Below are positions 53,523 to 60,844 of a stretch of DNA of 64,000 bases, piece after piece. Under the pieces are notes generated by a model. The model had not been told where the DNA came from and did not search any database. It saw nothing but the letters and a program-made list of their open reading frames with translations. Made by a program: the position numbers and the translations under genes. Numbering within the stretch: position 1 is the first letter of the stretch; each line of letters opens with the position of its first letter. This DNA comes from PALSA-270 sp963770245 (lineage in GTDB: Bacteria > Acidobacteriota > Terriglobia > Terriglobales > Acidobacteriaceae), in contig CAVYOX010000011.1 of the NCBI GenBank assembly GCA_963770245.1, forward strand, positions 372,001 to 436,000, written 5' to 3'.

Positions 53523-54502
53523 GCGAGATAGAAGCAGCCAGGAAGCGGTGGATCGCCGAGAGCACAAAGTACGATACCTTCGGCAAGATGCTGGAGGAAC
53601 GTATTCGCCAGTCGCTGAAACCGCTTGGATTGTGGTTCGAGGTTGGTTCGCGTGCAAAGACGGTTGACAGCCTTGTCAAGAAGCTGCTGACCAAGCATCC
53701 GAAATACACCTTCGAGACACTGCCTGACAAGGTCGGTGCCCGCGTGGTGCTCAGATACCGTTCGGATGTGAGCAAGGTGGTTCAGCGAGTGCGGGAGTTG
53801 TTCGATTCGGACGAACCGGAAGATAAATTGATTACGCGGGGCGTCAACTGGGTCGGATATTTGAGCATCCATATTGACCACGTCCGACTTCGTACAACAG
53901 ACAACGAGGCGGGAACGTACCCGCCCGATGTGTTTTGGGCCGAACTTCAAATTGCGACCCTGGCTCAGCACTTGTGGTCGGACATGTCGCACGATACGGT
54001 CTACAAGAATGATCAAATGCTGACCAAGCTCCCGGCTGACTGGCAGCGCCGGGTCGCGCTTATGGCCGGGCAAATCGAGGTTGCAGACCGAGAATTTGAT
54101 AGTCTCAACATGGAATTGTCCAAGATACCCACGGTACGCCTTCTCCAAATTTTGGAGCGACACTATTACAGCGTGACGGCGGAACGGTTCAATTTCGAGT
54201 TGTCTGTCGAGGTCATGGAATCATTGATGCCTCTCGTCACGGAGGACGTCAGTACGTTTGCCCACAAGCTGAACGATTTCTTGTCAGAGAAGCGTGAAGT
54301 CATCGAACAGGTCTACGCCAAGGCGCTGAGGTTGGGCGTCGAGAACGACGGCATTACGTCGTTTCTTTTCCAGCCGGAAGTGTTGCTGATCTACAGGTTT
54401 CTTGATACCGATCGCGACGAAACGCGCCAGATATGGAATCAAAACTATCCGGATCGTGAGTTGCAACGGATCGCAAACACGTTTGGAATCTCGTTTGACT
54501 GA
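53519..54502 (+). CDS. RelA/SpoT-domain (alarmone synthetase-like) protein
   Basis: 327 aa. Residues about 40-170 hold the (p)ppGpp-synthetase fold with all signature segments: GSRAKTVDSLVKKLL, LPDKVGARVVLRYRSDV (D-x2-G-x-R), VGYLSIHIDHVRL (Y-x-S-x-H) and AELQIATLAQHLWSDMSHD (E-x-Q-I...H-x-W). There is no HD hydrolase domain, so it would be synthesis-only like small alarmone synthetases or toxSAS toxins. A C-terminal extension of about 140 residues has no recognised domain. GTG start, overlapping the NA37-like gene. Product (ppGpp, ppApp or tRNA pyrophosphorylation) cannot be read. Confidence 0.85.
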   Translation: MSEIEAARKRWIAESTKYDTFGKMLEERIRQSLKPLGLWFEVGSRAKTVDSLVKKLLTKHPKYTFETLPDKVGARVVLRYRSDVSKVVQRVRELFDSDEPEDKLITRGVNWVGYLSIHIDHVRLRTTDNEAGTYPPDVFWAELQIATLAQHLWSDMSHDTVYKNDQMLTKLPADWQRRVALMAGQIEVADREFDSLNMELSKIPTVRLLQILERHYYSVTAERFNFELSVEVMESLMPLVTEDVSTFAHKLNDFLSEKREVIEQVYAKALRLGVENDGITSFLFQPEVLLIYRFLDTDRDETRQIWNQNYPDRELQRIANTFGISFD

Positions 54503-54625
54503 CGCTACAGTGGCGTCGCCCCCGCTGTCATTCCGCCGGTAAGCTTCCGGTAATTGACACCCAGAGGTACAATTCCCTGTTCCCCCGCAACGATTTGTTA
54601 ATTCCGCTCTTCAGCGGAGGACCGA

Positions 54626-55051
54626 ATGGCAACAAAGACTGCCGACAATTTCAAATGTCCTAAGTGTGGGTCAGGACGCACCAAACCCGTTTCGATAGCA
54701 ATAGCATCCGGCACTCGCCGTCGCAGTACGGTTGGAGTTTCCCGACGCTCCATGTGGGGTTCAAGCAGCACTTACAAATCCGATTTAGTTTCCAGCCTTC
54801 CTCAACGCCCGTCTAACGCTGGTGCCTATCTGCTCATGTTCCTAGGTGTAGGCGGTTTGCTCTTTGCGTTTTTGATTGGCTCCGCCGATAAGAACGCAAC
54901 TGGGTTCGCGCTTGTGATCGGGGTCGTCGCTTTGTTGTTTCTATTTGGAGGAATCGGGGCGAAAAAGAAACCAGAGGAATTGACTACTGCTCAGTCCAGT
55001 TGGGACAGGTGTTGGATGTGTGCGCGTTGCGGAAATCAGTGGGAAGCATAG
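54626..55051 (+). CDS. Membrane protein with terminal zinc-ribbon halves
   Basis: 141 aa. The N-terminal FKCPKCGSGRTKPV and C-terminal WMCARCGNQWEA each give one C-x-x-C, likely folding together into one zinc ribbon. Between them lie two membrane helices (AYLLMFLGVGGLLFAFLIG and GFALVIGVVALLFLFGGIG). So both termini would face the same side. Function unknown. It follows the RelA/SpoT gene by 123 bp and is the first of three membrane-protein genes. Confidence 0.65.
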   Translation: MATKTADNFKCPKCGSGRTKPVSIAIASGTRRRSTVGVSRRSMWGSSSTYKSDLVSSLPQRPSNAGAYLLMFLGVGGLLFAFLIGSADKNATGFALVIGVVALLFLFGGIGAKKKPEELTTAQSSWDRCWMCARCGNQWEA

Positions 55052-55073
55052 TGACAGACGGAGGTCGCGGACC

Positions 55074-55652
55074 GTGGCTGACATAGCTTGGTACACATAC
55101 AAATGCCCTTCATGCAACGCTCGCATCGCGTCTCGCATAGGCAATATTCCCCGCGTTGGTGCTGAGTACACACCTTGCGGCTCTTGTAAGAATATCTGCC
55201 GAACTCCCGACATAGAGTGGCAGCACATGACGAAGTGGCAGCGCGTTCGCTACTTCATGAATGAATATGTCTTCCTCATACTCGTTCTCGCCGTCCTGTT
55301 CGCCATCGGAATGTATTACGCAACGGCCAAGACTGATTGGAAACCGTCAGCGTGGATTCTCGGAGTGACCCTCGCTGTATTCACGCCGTTCTGGCTCCGA
55401 AAATACTTTCTAGTGCAAAGGTCCATCAATCGAACCGCAAGTGTGGGTCCTCAACATTTCGGTACCATTCAAGGACTGGATAATGTCTCCCATGCAGGGA
55501 CGATTTCTGCGGGATGCGGAATACACTCGCCCGGCGCAACCGGAAATTCCAAAGCCGAAGGGTGGCATCGGCCTTCGCTGGAAGATTCGCCTTGCGTTAA
55601 TCGGGATTGGCGTCGTCTGGGCGATCTTGGACAGCGAGTGGAAGACGATTGA
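55074..55652 (+). CDS. Zinc-ribbon membrane protein, tail overlapping the next gene
   Basis: 192 aa from a GTG with GGAGG upstream. YKCPSCNARI and TPCGSCKNI form a four-cysteine ribbon, followed by two membrane helices (FLILVLAVLFAIGMYYA and AWILGVTLAVFTPFWL). After YFLVQRSINRT the remaining about 70 residues look random and run inside the next gene in another frame. The true protein is probably conserved only to about residue 120. It is a structural sibling of the preceding gene (ribbon plus two TM). Confidence 0.6.
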   Translation: MADIAWYTYKCPSCNARIASRIGNIPRVGAEYTPCGSCKNICRTPDIEWQHMTKWQRVRYFMNEYVFLILVLAVLFAIGMYYATAKTDWKPSAWILGVTLAVFTPFWLRKYFLVQRSINRTASVGPQHFGTIQGLDNVSHAGTISAGCGIHSPGATGNSKAEGWHRPSLEDSPCVNRDWRRLGDLGQRVEDD

Positions 55653-56112
55653 CAAGTATTTTCCGAAGCTCAACGAATACGTCCACTCGGGAACTCCGAC
55701 GAGCGAAGGCGACGTTGACTACCTCATGGCTCACTTGCAGCAGGATATGGAGAAGTGGGCGCAGACCTGTCCTGAAAAGATCGGCTTCCAAGAGTGCCGT
55801 GCCCGGCTTATCGCGAACAAACCAGTTCTCGCAGACTTGAGTATGCGGGTGACCGCGTTGAATGACGCGTGGGTCAAGGAACTTGGAGAGCGGACTGTGT
55901 CCAACGACTGTCAGACACAAATGAATCAGATGCTCACGGCGTACAAGGATTACGTGAGAGTGGAAAGCAACATAGTTGCGTTGGTTGGACCAATGGAGGG
56001 TAAGGTTGAACAGTCCAAACTCCAGTCGCTCAACACGGCTTTTGATCAAGAGAACAAGGCGGTGAACGAATTGCAGAATCTGAAGGCGTCTCGTGTTTGT
56101 GATGCCTACTAG
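55483..56112 (+). CDS. Membrane-anchored protein with helical extracytoplasmic domain
   Basis: 209 aa. One membrane helix, IRLALIGIGVVWAILDSEW, lies near residues 36-54, then a helical domain with four cysteines (WAQTCPEKIGFQECRARLI, SNDCQTQMNQ and SRVCDAY) that may pair as disulfides. The start at 55483 (MSPMQGRFLRDAE) is tentative; the frame is open from 55441. It ends the block bracketed by repeats C and D. Function unknown. Confidence 0.6.
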   Translation: MSPMQGRFLRDAEYTRPAQPEIPKPKGGIGLRWKIRLALIGIGVVWAILDSEWKTIDKYFPKLNEYVHSGTPTSEGDVDYLMAHLQQDMEKWAQTCPEKIGFQECRARLIANKPVLADLSMRVTALNDAWVKELGERTVSNDCQTQMNQMLTAYKDYVRVESNIVALVGPMEGKVEQSKLQSLNTAFDQENKAVNELQNLKASRVCDAY

Positions 56113-56150
56113 CTAGAGCCCCGGTTCGTCTCCTAACCATCAGGATCGGC

Positions 56151-56191
56151 TACGTCTTCGCGCCACGCGCCGTCGGAAATTCGTCGATAAT
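56151..56191. repeat. Dispersed island repeat, copy D
   Basis: TACGTCTTCGCGCCACGCGC then CGTCGGAAATTCGTCGATAA; the best-preserved copy. It starts 38 bp after the last gene of the RelA/SpoT block. Confidence 0.8.
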
Positions 56192-56430
56192 TGCTGTGAA
56201 CATCGTAGCCGTTTGCGGATAAGGGCTGTAGTTGCAATGGTTAGAAGGTGCTCGGCCTGCGTCCGCTCAATCGCATCCGGAGCCGAAACTGCTCAGTCTC
56301 AACCCCTATGTACCAGCAATGAAGAGCTGAACCCTTTGTAGAACTATACTTTGCCGTGATCGTTACACGCGTCCGCGATCTGACTCACGCAATGCCAGTT
56401 ATCAGGATGAGGCCGCCGTTGTTGGGGAGG

Positions 56431-56540
56431 AACCCGCAAAACCCGCGAAACCCGCAATACTACCTAACTCCCATTCCTACCAGCATATAGCCAGAAAATG
56501 TCTGCATCCGCGAAACTCCGCAAAACCCGCAAAACCCCCC
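56431..56540. repeat. Iteron-like 9-bp repeats
   Basis: Three exact-length tandem units at 56431-56457: AACCCGCAA, AACCCGCGA, AACCCGCAA. A second, imperfect group at 56505-56540 has ATCCGCGA, AACTCCGCAA and AACCCGCAA. They lie just 3' of the DUF3987-like gene. Repeats of this kind can be binding sites of a replication initiator (inference). Confidence 0.6.
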
Positions 56541-56543
56541 GCC

Positions 56544-58217
56544 TCAAGCAATGAAGTCCCGCCACTCACTCGGGATCACTCCTTGCATAGAACTTGAGAA
56601 TTCCTCAACAAACTCCCTATGAACGAGGAACCTGGCAGGCCGTCCGCCCTGACTCGTCCGTTTGAAAGCAAACAGTTTCTCGCGTTGCAGTATTACCACG
56701 ATACGGTTCTCCGCGATGTCCCGCCTCGATTCATTCATGTGCTCAAACACATCTCGTCGACTACACCCCTTGGCACCAGCCCTATGCACGAACTCGATGA
56801 TCTTCTGCGCTCTCACGCCGTCATCGGAGAAGTTGGTCGCCGTTAACTGGCGAATATTTTCTTCCCACACCCGACATGTCGTCATTGCCCGGCGCATTGC
56901 GACCTCACCCAGTTTCATCTGTCCAGTCGTTGCCAGCTCATACACCGCCGCCAGCTTCCACAGATGATTCCGGTGACGATGCCAGAACGGTTGCACCAAC
57001 TCTTGATCCGGCATCGCCTTGAACCGCTTACTCGTCTCGACATACCAGTCGTCATACATCCCCGCGACACCCGAAACGTCCATCATCCCTTGCGATCGTG
57101 AAACCATCTTCAGCCTTTCCGCCAGTGGCGGCACAAGCGAAGCGTCGGCCTTCGGTACGCGAGGAATATTCCGTTTTGAGTCGTCCACGACGACGGGAAT
57201 CCAACGTGGCAGGAAGCCTCCTGTGGCTTTTCCCCTGTCGGCGTATTTCAGAAACCAACTCCGCGATGACATCCCGAGGAACGAAATCCGGGGCGCGGCC
57301 TCGAAGAGGATTGCAGGAGTCTGATCCTCCTCCTCCGCCTTCTCACGATAGTGTTTGTCTGGCGGCGGCGCGAGTTCATCGTACAAATTGGCGAGCCACT
57401 CCAACGCGCCCTGGAACTGGTTCTGGCTGAATTTCGCCATGAACTGTCCCATCTCCGCGTTGACCATCCATCCATCCGGTCGCTTCGAGAAATACTCCTC
57501 CATCTGCGGCGCTGAACCAAATGATTCGTTGTGCATCAAGTCACTCAATCCGGCAGCTTCAACGATTACGCGTGCGGGTTTCGTGATCGTGTTTTTGCCT
57601 GTTCCCGATCCGCTGATGATGTAGACCCAGAAGTCCAGTGGAATCCGAATCTCCCCAACATCAACGAACACCTTACCGTTCGCGGCCATCGCAACGAGCG
57701 ACATCGCCACGGCCTCGTGAACGGCTGTCGGCGTCTCGAAGCGGTCAGCGTACCGGATGTAATCAACGATGAAATCCTCGGACGGACGCACATGCACATC
57801 GACGCCCACGAGTGAATCGACGGAGGCGGAGTCCTTGTGAACGTCTAGAACTGGGCGGTGAGCGACAAGATCCTTCTTGGCAGGCGTATTCGCGCCCTTT
57901 GCAGCGCCACGGGCCGGACTTGCTTTGACCGTACTCTTGGCCGCGGGACGATTTATGCGCTTCCGTCGCCGCTTCCGTCCTGGAGGCAAGTTGTCAGGAA
58001 CACAGAAATAGATTCGCTGGATGTCCTCTTCGCTAAGGTCGGAGCTATTGGTCGTGCTGACGTCTGGCTGTGCTGACATTAGAGTGGTCGGGATTGAGGG
58101 TTCCGTCTCGGCGGGGGCACTGACAGATACTGCGGGCTTCTTCCGTGGCGACGCCCCAGAGGCGTCCTGAACTGGTTGAACTTGTGTGCTATCTATCGTG
58201 GTGGGAATGGAAGCCAT
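56544..58217 (-). CDS. DUF3987-like P-loop ATPase (mobile-element replication type)
   Basis: 557 aa. The N-terminal about 130 residues are disordered and basic. The ATPase core has YIISGSGTGKNTITKPA with a Walker A GSGTGKNT near residue 205. ANLYDELAPPPDKHYREKAE and APRISFLGMSSRSWFLKYAD follow as expected for DUF3987/YfjI-type helicase-like proteins. The C-terminal winged-helix-like part is GCSRRDVFEHMNESRRDIAE. Such proteins are common in phage satellites and integrative elements, often next to primases. It overlaps the next upstream gene by 29 nt. Confidence 0.7.
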   Translation of the reverse strand: MASIPTTIDSTQVQPVQDASGASPRKKPAVSVSAPAETEPSIPTTLMSAQPDVSTTNSSDLSEEDIQRIYFCVPDNLPPGRKRRRKRINRPAAKSTVKASPARGAAKGANTPAKKDLVAHRPVLDVHKDSASVDSLVGVDVHVRPSEDFIVDYIRYADRFETPTAVHEAVAMSLVAMAANGKVFVDVGEIRIPLDFWVYIISGSGTGKNTITKPARVIVEAAGLSDLMHNESFGSAPQMEEYFSKRPDGWMVNAEMGQFMAKFSQNQFQGALEWLANLYDELAPPPDKHYREKAEEEDQTPAILFEAAPRISFLGMSSRSWFLKYADRGKATGGFLPRWIPVVVDDSKRNIPRVPKADASLVPPLAERLKMVSRSQGMMDVSGVAGMYDDWYVETSKRFKAMPDQELVQPFWHRHRNHLWKLAAVYELATTGQMKLGEVAMRRAMTTCRVWEENIRQLTATNFSDDGVRAQKIIEFVHRAGAKGCSRRDVFEHMNESRRDIAENRIVVILQREKLFAFKRTSQGGRPARFLVHREFVEEFSSSMQGVIPSEWRDFIA

Positions 58218-58395
58218 CGAGGTTCACTCCTTGATGTGGTTTGTTCGTGTTCACAAGTTGCGTTCGCTCGGTACGGATTAGCGTTACTTCGCCATCGCGC
58301 AGATCGAACGAGACGCGCCCGAAGAATTTCTCCCGTTTGAGTTGGTCAAAAAGAGAAGGAATGTCTTTCGGCGTCAACGTTGGGACAGCGCTCAT
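58189..58395 (-). CDS. Small hypothetical protein between excisionase-like and DUF3987-like genes
   Basis: 68 aa: SAVPTLTPKDIPSLFDQLKR, FFGRVSFDLRDGEVTLIRTE and a polar tail. Overlaps both neighbours, so it belongs to one compact minus-strand operon. No family recognised. Confidence 0.55.
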   Translation of the reverse strand: MSAVPTLTPKDIPSLFDQLKREKFFGRVSFDLRDGEVTLIRTERTQLVNTNKPHQGVNLDGFHSHHDR

Positions 58396-58607
58396 TGCTG
58401 ATCCCCCGTCCGGTTAGGCACTGCAGAATTGTCCCTGCCTTCCTCAACAATTCGGGCGATCTCCGCTGGTTCGATTAAGACGCGGCGACCGATACGAACT
58501 GGCCTGATCTTGCCTTGCCGGATGAAAGCCCGGACTGTCCAAGGGCTGATCGACAGCGAAATTGCGGCTGCCTCGACTGATTGAAGCGCTTCGATTGACA
58601 TATTCAC
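58392..58607 (-). CDS. Excisionase-like HTH protein (AlpA/MerR-type)
   Basis: 71 aa. IEALQSVEAAAISLSISPWT, VRAFIRQGKIRPVRIGRRVL and IEPAEIARIV form the standard excisionase-family winged HTH. It probably directs excision of the island together with the integrase at 59473, or regulates the adjacent operon. First gene of the minus-strand operon; its stop overlaps the following small gene (ATGA). Confidence 0.8.
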   Translation of the reverse strand: MNMSIEALQSVEAAAISLSISPWTVRAFIRQGKIRPVRIGRRVLIEPAEIARIVEEGRDNSAVPNRTGDQQ

Positions 58608-58730
58608 CTCCGTGTCTTTCCCCTTCGCGGTGTCTACTGATCCTTTACGACGCCAACTGCCCGACCTGCTCGACAGCAGCGCATCCGTCTACATGAGTGC
58701 CTTTCAATGGCTCTCAGTAAGAAAGGTTAC

Positions 58731-58759
58731 TTGACAAAACACGTCGTGACCAGTATATT
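58731..58759 (+). promoter_or_regulatory. Sigma-70-type promoter upstream of the zinc-finger gene
   Basis: TTGACA (58731-58736), a 17-bp spacer and TATATT (58754-58759): a near-consensus promoter 24 bp before the ATG at 58783. It drives the rightward genes (zinc finger, probably integrase) and lies between them and the divergent excisionase-like operon. Confidence 0.8.
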
Positions 58760-58782
58760 GTGACTGTTGTATAAAGACACCG

Positions 58783-59412
58783 ATGAGTAGGTTACAGACA
58801 CTTCAAATTCAGCGTGGGAACGAGATTCTGGAAAAGTTGAATTCCGGACCTCAGAACCCTTCTACGCAGCGGATCGCCGATCTGCTGGACCTGCTTCAAC
58901 AACTGGAACAGGCTGAGAAGTTACTGTTGGAAGACTTGAGTCGTCGGATGGGTACGCAGAGATGGACACAATCCACTGACAAGTTTCAAGAGCTTTGGAA
59001 AAGCCCGACCGAGCGAAAATACGATGCTCTGCTCGGCAAGATAAACCGTCTTCTTCAGAGGTATCGCTCAGCGCCAGTTCTGCAACCGCCTGGTTTTGAT
59101 GTCGACGAACTCACTGGGCTGCGATTTTATTGGATGCTCGACCGAGGTGGTAAATGGAAAAACTGGGAGAATGAGGCTGTGCGGCTAATCCTCGATGTCA
59201 TCGAGAGAAGAGAGTTTCACCGATTGCGCAAGTGCCGAAACTGCCCACGGCGATTTTACGGACAGACCGATCATCAAGTTTACTGCAGTGATAACTGCCG
59301 AAAGAAATTTGCAACCAAAGATCGCAGATTCAAGGAAAGACGCCGACTGTACATGGCAAAACGCAGGAAAGAAGAAAAGGAAGAAGCGCGGAAGACTCCG
59401 TTCACGGCATGA
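58783..59412 (+). CDS. CGNR-like zinc-finger protein
   Basis: 209 aa. The N-terminal about 90 residues are helical (IADLLDLLQQLEQAEKLLLE). The C-terminus has RKCRNCPRRFYGQTDHQVYC and SDNCRKKF, four Cys in a zinc finger like that of CGNR transcription factors. A highly basic tail follows (RRRLYMAKRRKEEKEEARK). Probably DNA- or RNA-binding. It is driven by a strong promoter and lies 60 bp before the integrase gene. Role in island control is inferred from context. Confidence 0.65.
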   Translation: MSRLQTLQIQRGNEILEKLNSGPQNPSTQRIADLLDLLQQLEQAEKLLLEDLSRRMGTQRWTQSTDKFQELWKSPTERKYDALLGKINRLLQRYRSAPVLQPPGFDVDELTGLRFYWMLDRGGKWKNWENEAVRLILDVIERREFHRLRKCRNCPRRFYGQTDHQVYCSDNCRKKFATKDRRFKERRRLYMAKRRKEEKEEARKTPFTA

Positions 59413-59472
59413 GCAAGAGATGGCACAGGCAGCAATCGAAGCACTGATGCTAGACAAATCGGAGGAAAAGAA

Positions 59473-60726
59473 ATGAGTATCTTCAAGCGGGGCCGGGTCT
59501 ACTGGTACAAGTTTCAGTGGAAGGGCAAGCTGGTGCGCGAGTCCACCAAGCAAGGCAACGACAAAGTTGCACGGCAGATGGAGGCGGCACATCGCACGTC
59601 ACTGGCCAAGGGCGAGGTGGGAATACGCGATAAGATACCCGCGCCCACTCTGAAAAAGTTTTGCGAACGCAGATTCGAGCCTTGGGCGAAGGCCACTTTC
59701 GAGCACACTTGCCTCAACAACTGGCTCTGGTTTCGTGCCGGGATTCGGCGGCTTACAAGATATGAGCCTCTGGCCAATGCCAAATTGGATGAGATCACCA
59801 ATGAAATGCTAGCGGGATTTGCCGCTCACGAGCAGACGCGATTGCAGAATCGAGGCAGATCCGAAGACGAAGAGAAACGCGGCCTTGCCGTGAGTTCGAT
59901 TAATAGCGCAATCCGAGTGCTGCGTCGAATGCTGAGCCTCGGGGTTGAGTGGGGCGTGATCGAGTCTGCTCCAAAACTGCCTCTCTTGCCCGGAGAACGT
60001 CATCGTGAACGGGTCATCACGCCAGACGAAGAGATGCGCTACCTCGCCGCGGCGTCGCCCTTGCTGGCCGATGTGGCTTCGATCCTTGCGGACACGGGTC
60101 TGAGGCCCGATGAGTGTTATCGTTTGCGATGGGAGGACGTGACCTGGGTTAACGGTCGCAATGGCAGTCTGCTCGTCAAGCATGGAAAAACAGCTGCAGC
60201 TCGCCGTGTGTTGCCGATGACTCCACGAGTCAGAGCCGTCCTAGAAACGCGCTGGGGTGCCGCTGGAAGGCCCTTAGAAGGCTGGCTATGGCCGGCTCCG
60301 ACTGCAAGGGGACACATCGAGCATTCCAGCCTCAAGAAGCAGCACGCGAAGGCGTTTCGGACGATGAACGCTCGGGCAAAAAGGAACGGGACCAGGCCAG
60401 TTACCCCATTTGTGCTGTACTCGTTTCGGCATACATTCCTCACCACGTTGGGACGATCCGGCTGCGACGCCTGGACGCTGGCGCTGATCGCAGGGCACAG
60501 CTCAATTGCGATTTCCAGCCGCTACGTTCACCCTTCAGAGGACACAGTACTCGCCGCGTTCTCTCGGCTAGGTGGGCACAATTCTGGGCACAGCAGGAAA
60601 ATCGAGGTCCCGGCCCTCCCGGAGAAAGACGGGCAAGCCATTGAACAGGAAGGGGAAACATGGTGCGCCCGGAGAGATTCGAACTCCCGACCTATTGCTC
60701 CGGAGGCAATCGCTCTATCCATCTGA
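59473..60726 (+). CDS. int: Tyrosine recombinase (island 2 integrase)
   Basis: 417 aa. It has a phage-integrase N-terminal part (RGRVYWYKFQWKGKLVREST) and a core-binding domain. The catalytic domain shows DTGLRPDECYRLRWEDV (Arg I), GKTAAARRVLPMTPR (Lys), LYSFRHTFLTTLGRSG (H-x-x-R region) and LIAGHSSIAISSRYVHPSED (His and the catalytic Tyr). The last about 22 codons read through the att site into the tRNA-Arg gene on the other strand, so the C-terminus changes upon integration. Complete and probably functional. Shine-Dalgarno GGAGGAAAAG precedes the ATG. Confidence 0.92.
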   Translation: MSIFKRGRVYWYKFQWKGKLVRESTKQGNDKVARQMEAAHRTSLAKGEVGIRDKIPAPTLKKFCERRFEPWAKATFEHTCLNNWLWFRAGIRRLTRYEPLANAKLDEITNEMLAGFAAHEQTRLQNRGRSEDEEKRGLAVSSINSAIRVLRRMLSLGVEWGVIESAPKLPLLPGERHRERVITPDEEMRYLAAASPLLADVASILADTGLRPDECYRLRWEDVTWVNGRNGSLLVKHGKTAAARRVLPMTPRVRAVLETRWGAAGRPLEGWLWPAPTARGHIEHSSLKKQHAKAFRTMNARAKRNGTRPVTPFVLYSFRHTFLTTLGRSGCDAWTLALIAGHSSIAISSRYVHPSEDTVLAAFSRLGGHNSGHSRKIEVPALPEKDGQAIEQEGETWCARRDSNSRPIAPEAIALSI

Positions 60727-60737
60727 GCTACGGGCGC
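60661..60737 (-). tRNA. tRNA-Arg (anticodon CCG), integration site
   Basis: 77 nt on the minus strand: acceptor stem GCGCCCG/CGGGCGC, D-arm GCTC-AGATGGAT-AGAGC, anticodon stem ATTGC/GCAAT with loop CTCCGGA (anticodon CCG, reads CGG), T-arm GGGAG-TTCGAAT-CTCTC, and an encoded CCA. It is the intact copy. Its 3' 46 bp recur at 39234 and 30753. Confidence 0.96.
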
Positions 60738-60844
60738 ACGGGAATGAATCTAAGTGTATATCGGGAGCCCCGGCCTGTCGAAGCGAGAACAGACTCTGGG
60801 TTAGAGTTACTTCCCCTGCCCTGTGGGCCGGCCTTCCCCTGAGC

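Larger units (their letters stand above)
56113..56543. other. Non-coding region with repeat copy D and 9-bp tandem repeats
   Basis: 431 bp between convergent genes. Repeat copy D is at 56151-56191. Two groups of AACCCGCAA-type repeats lie at 56431-56457 and 56505-56540. Confidence 0.5.

Noticed and set aside
60660..60842. 60-aa frame starting in the tRNA-Arg gene
   Set aside because: Same artefact: translation of the antisense tRNA sequence.
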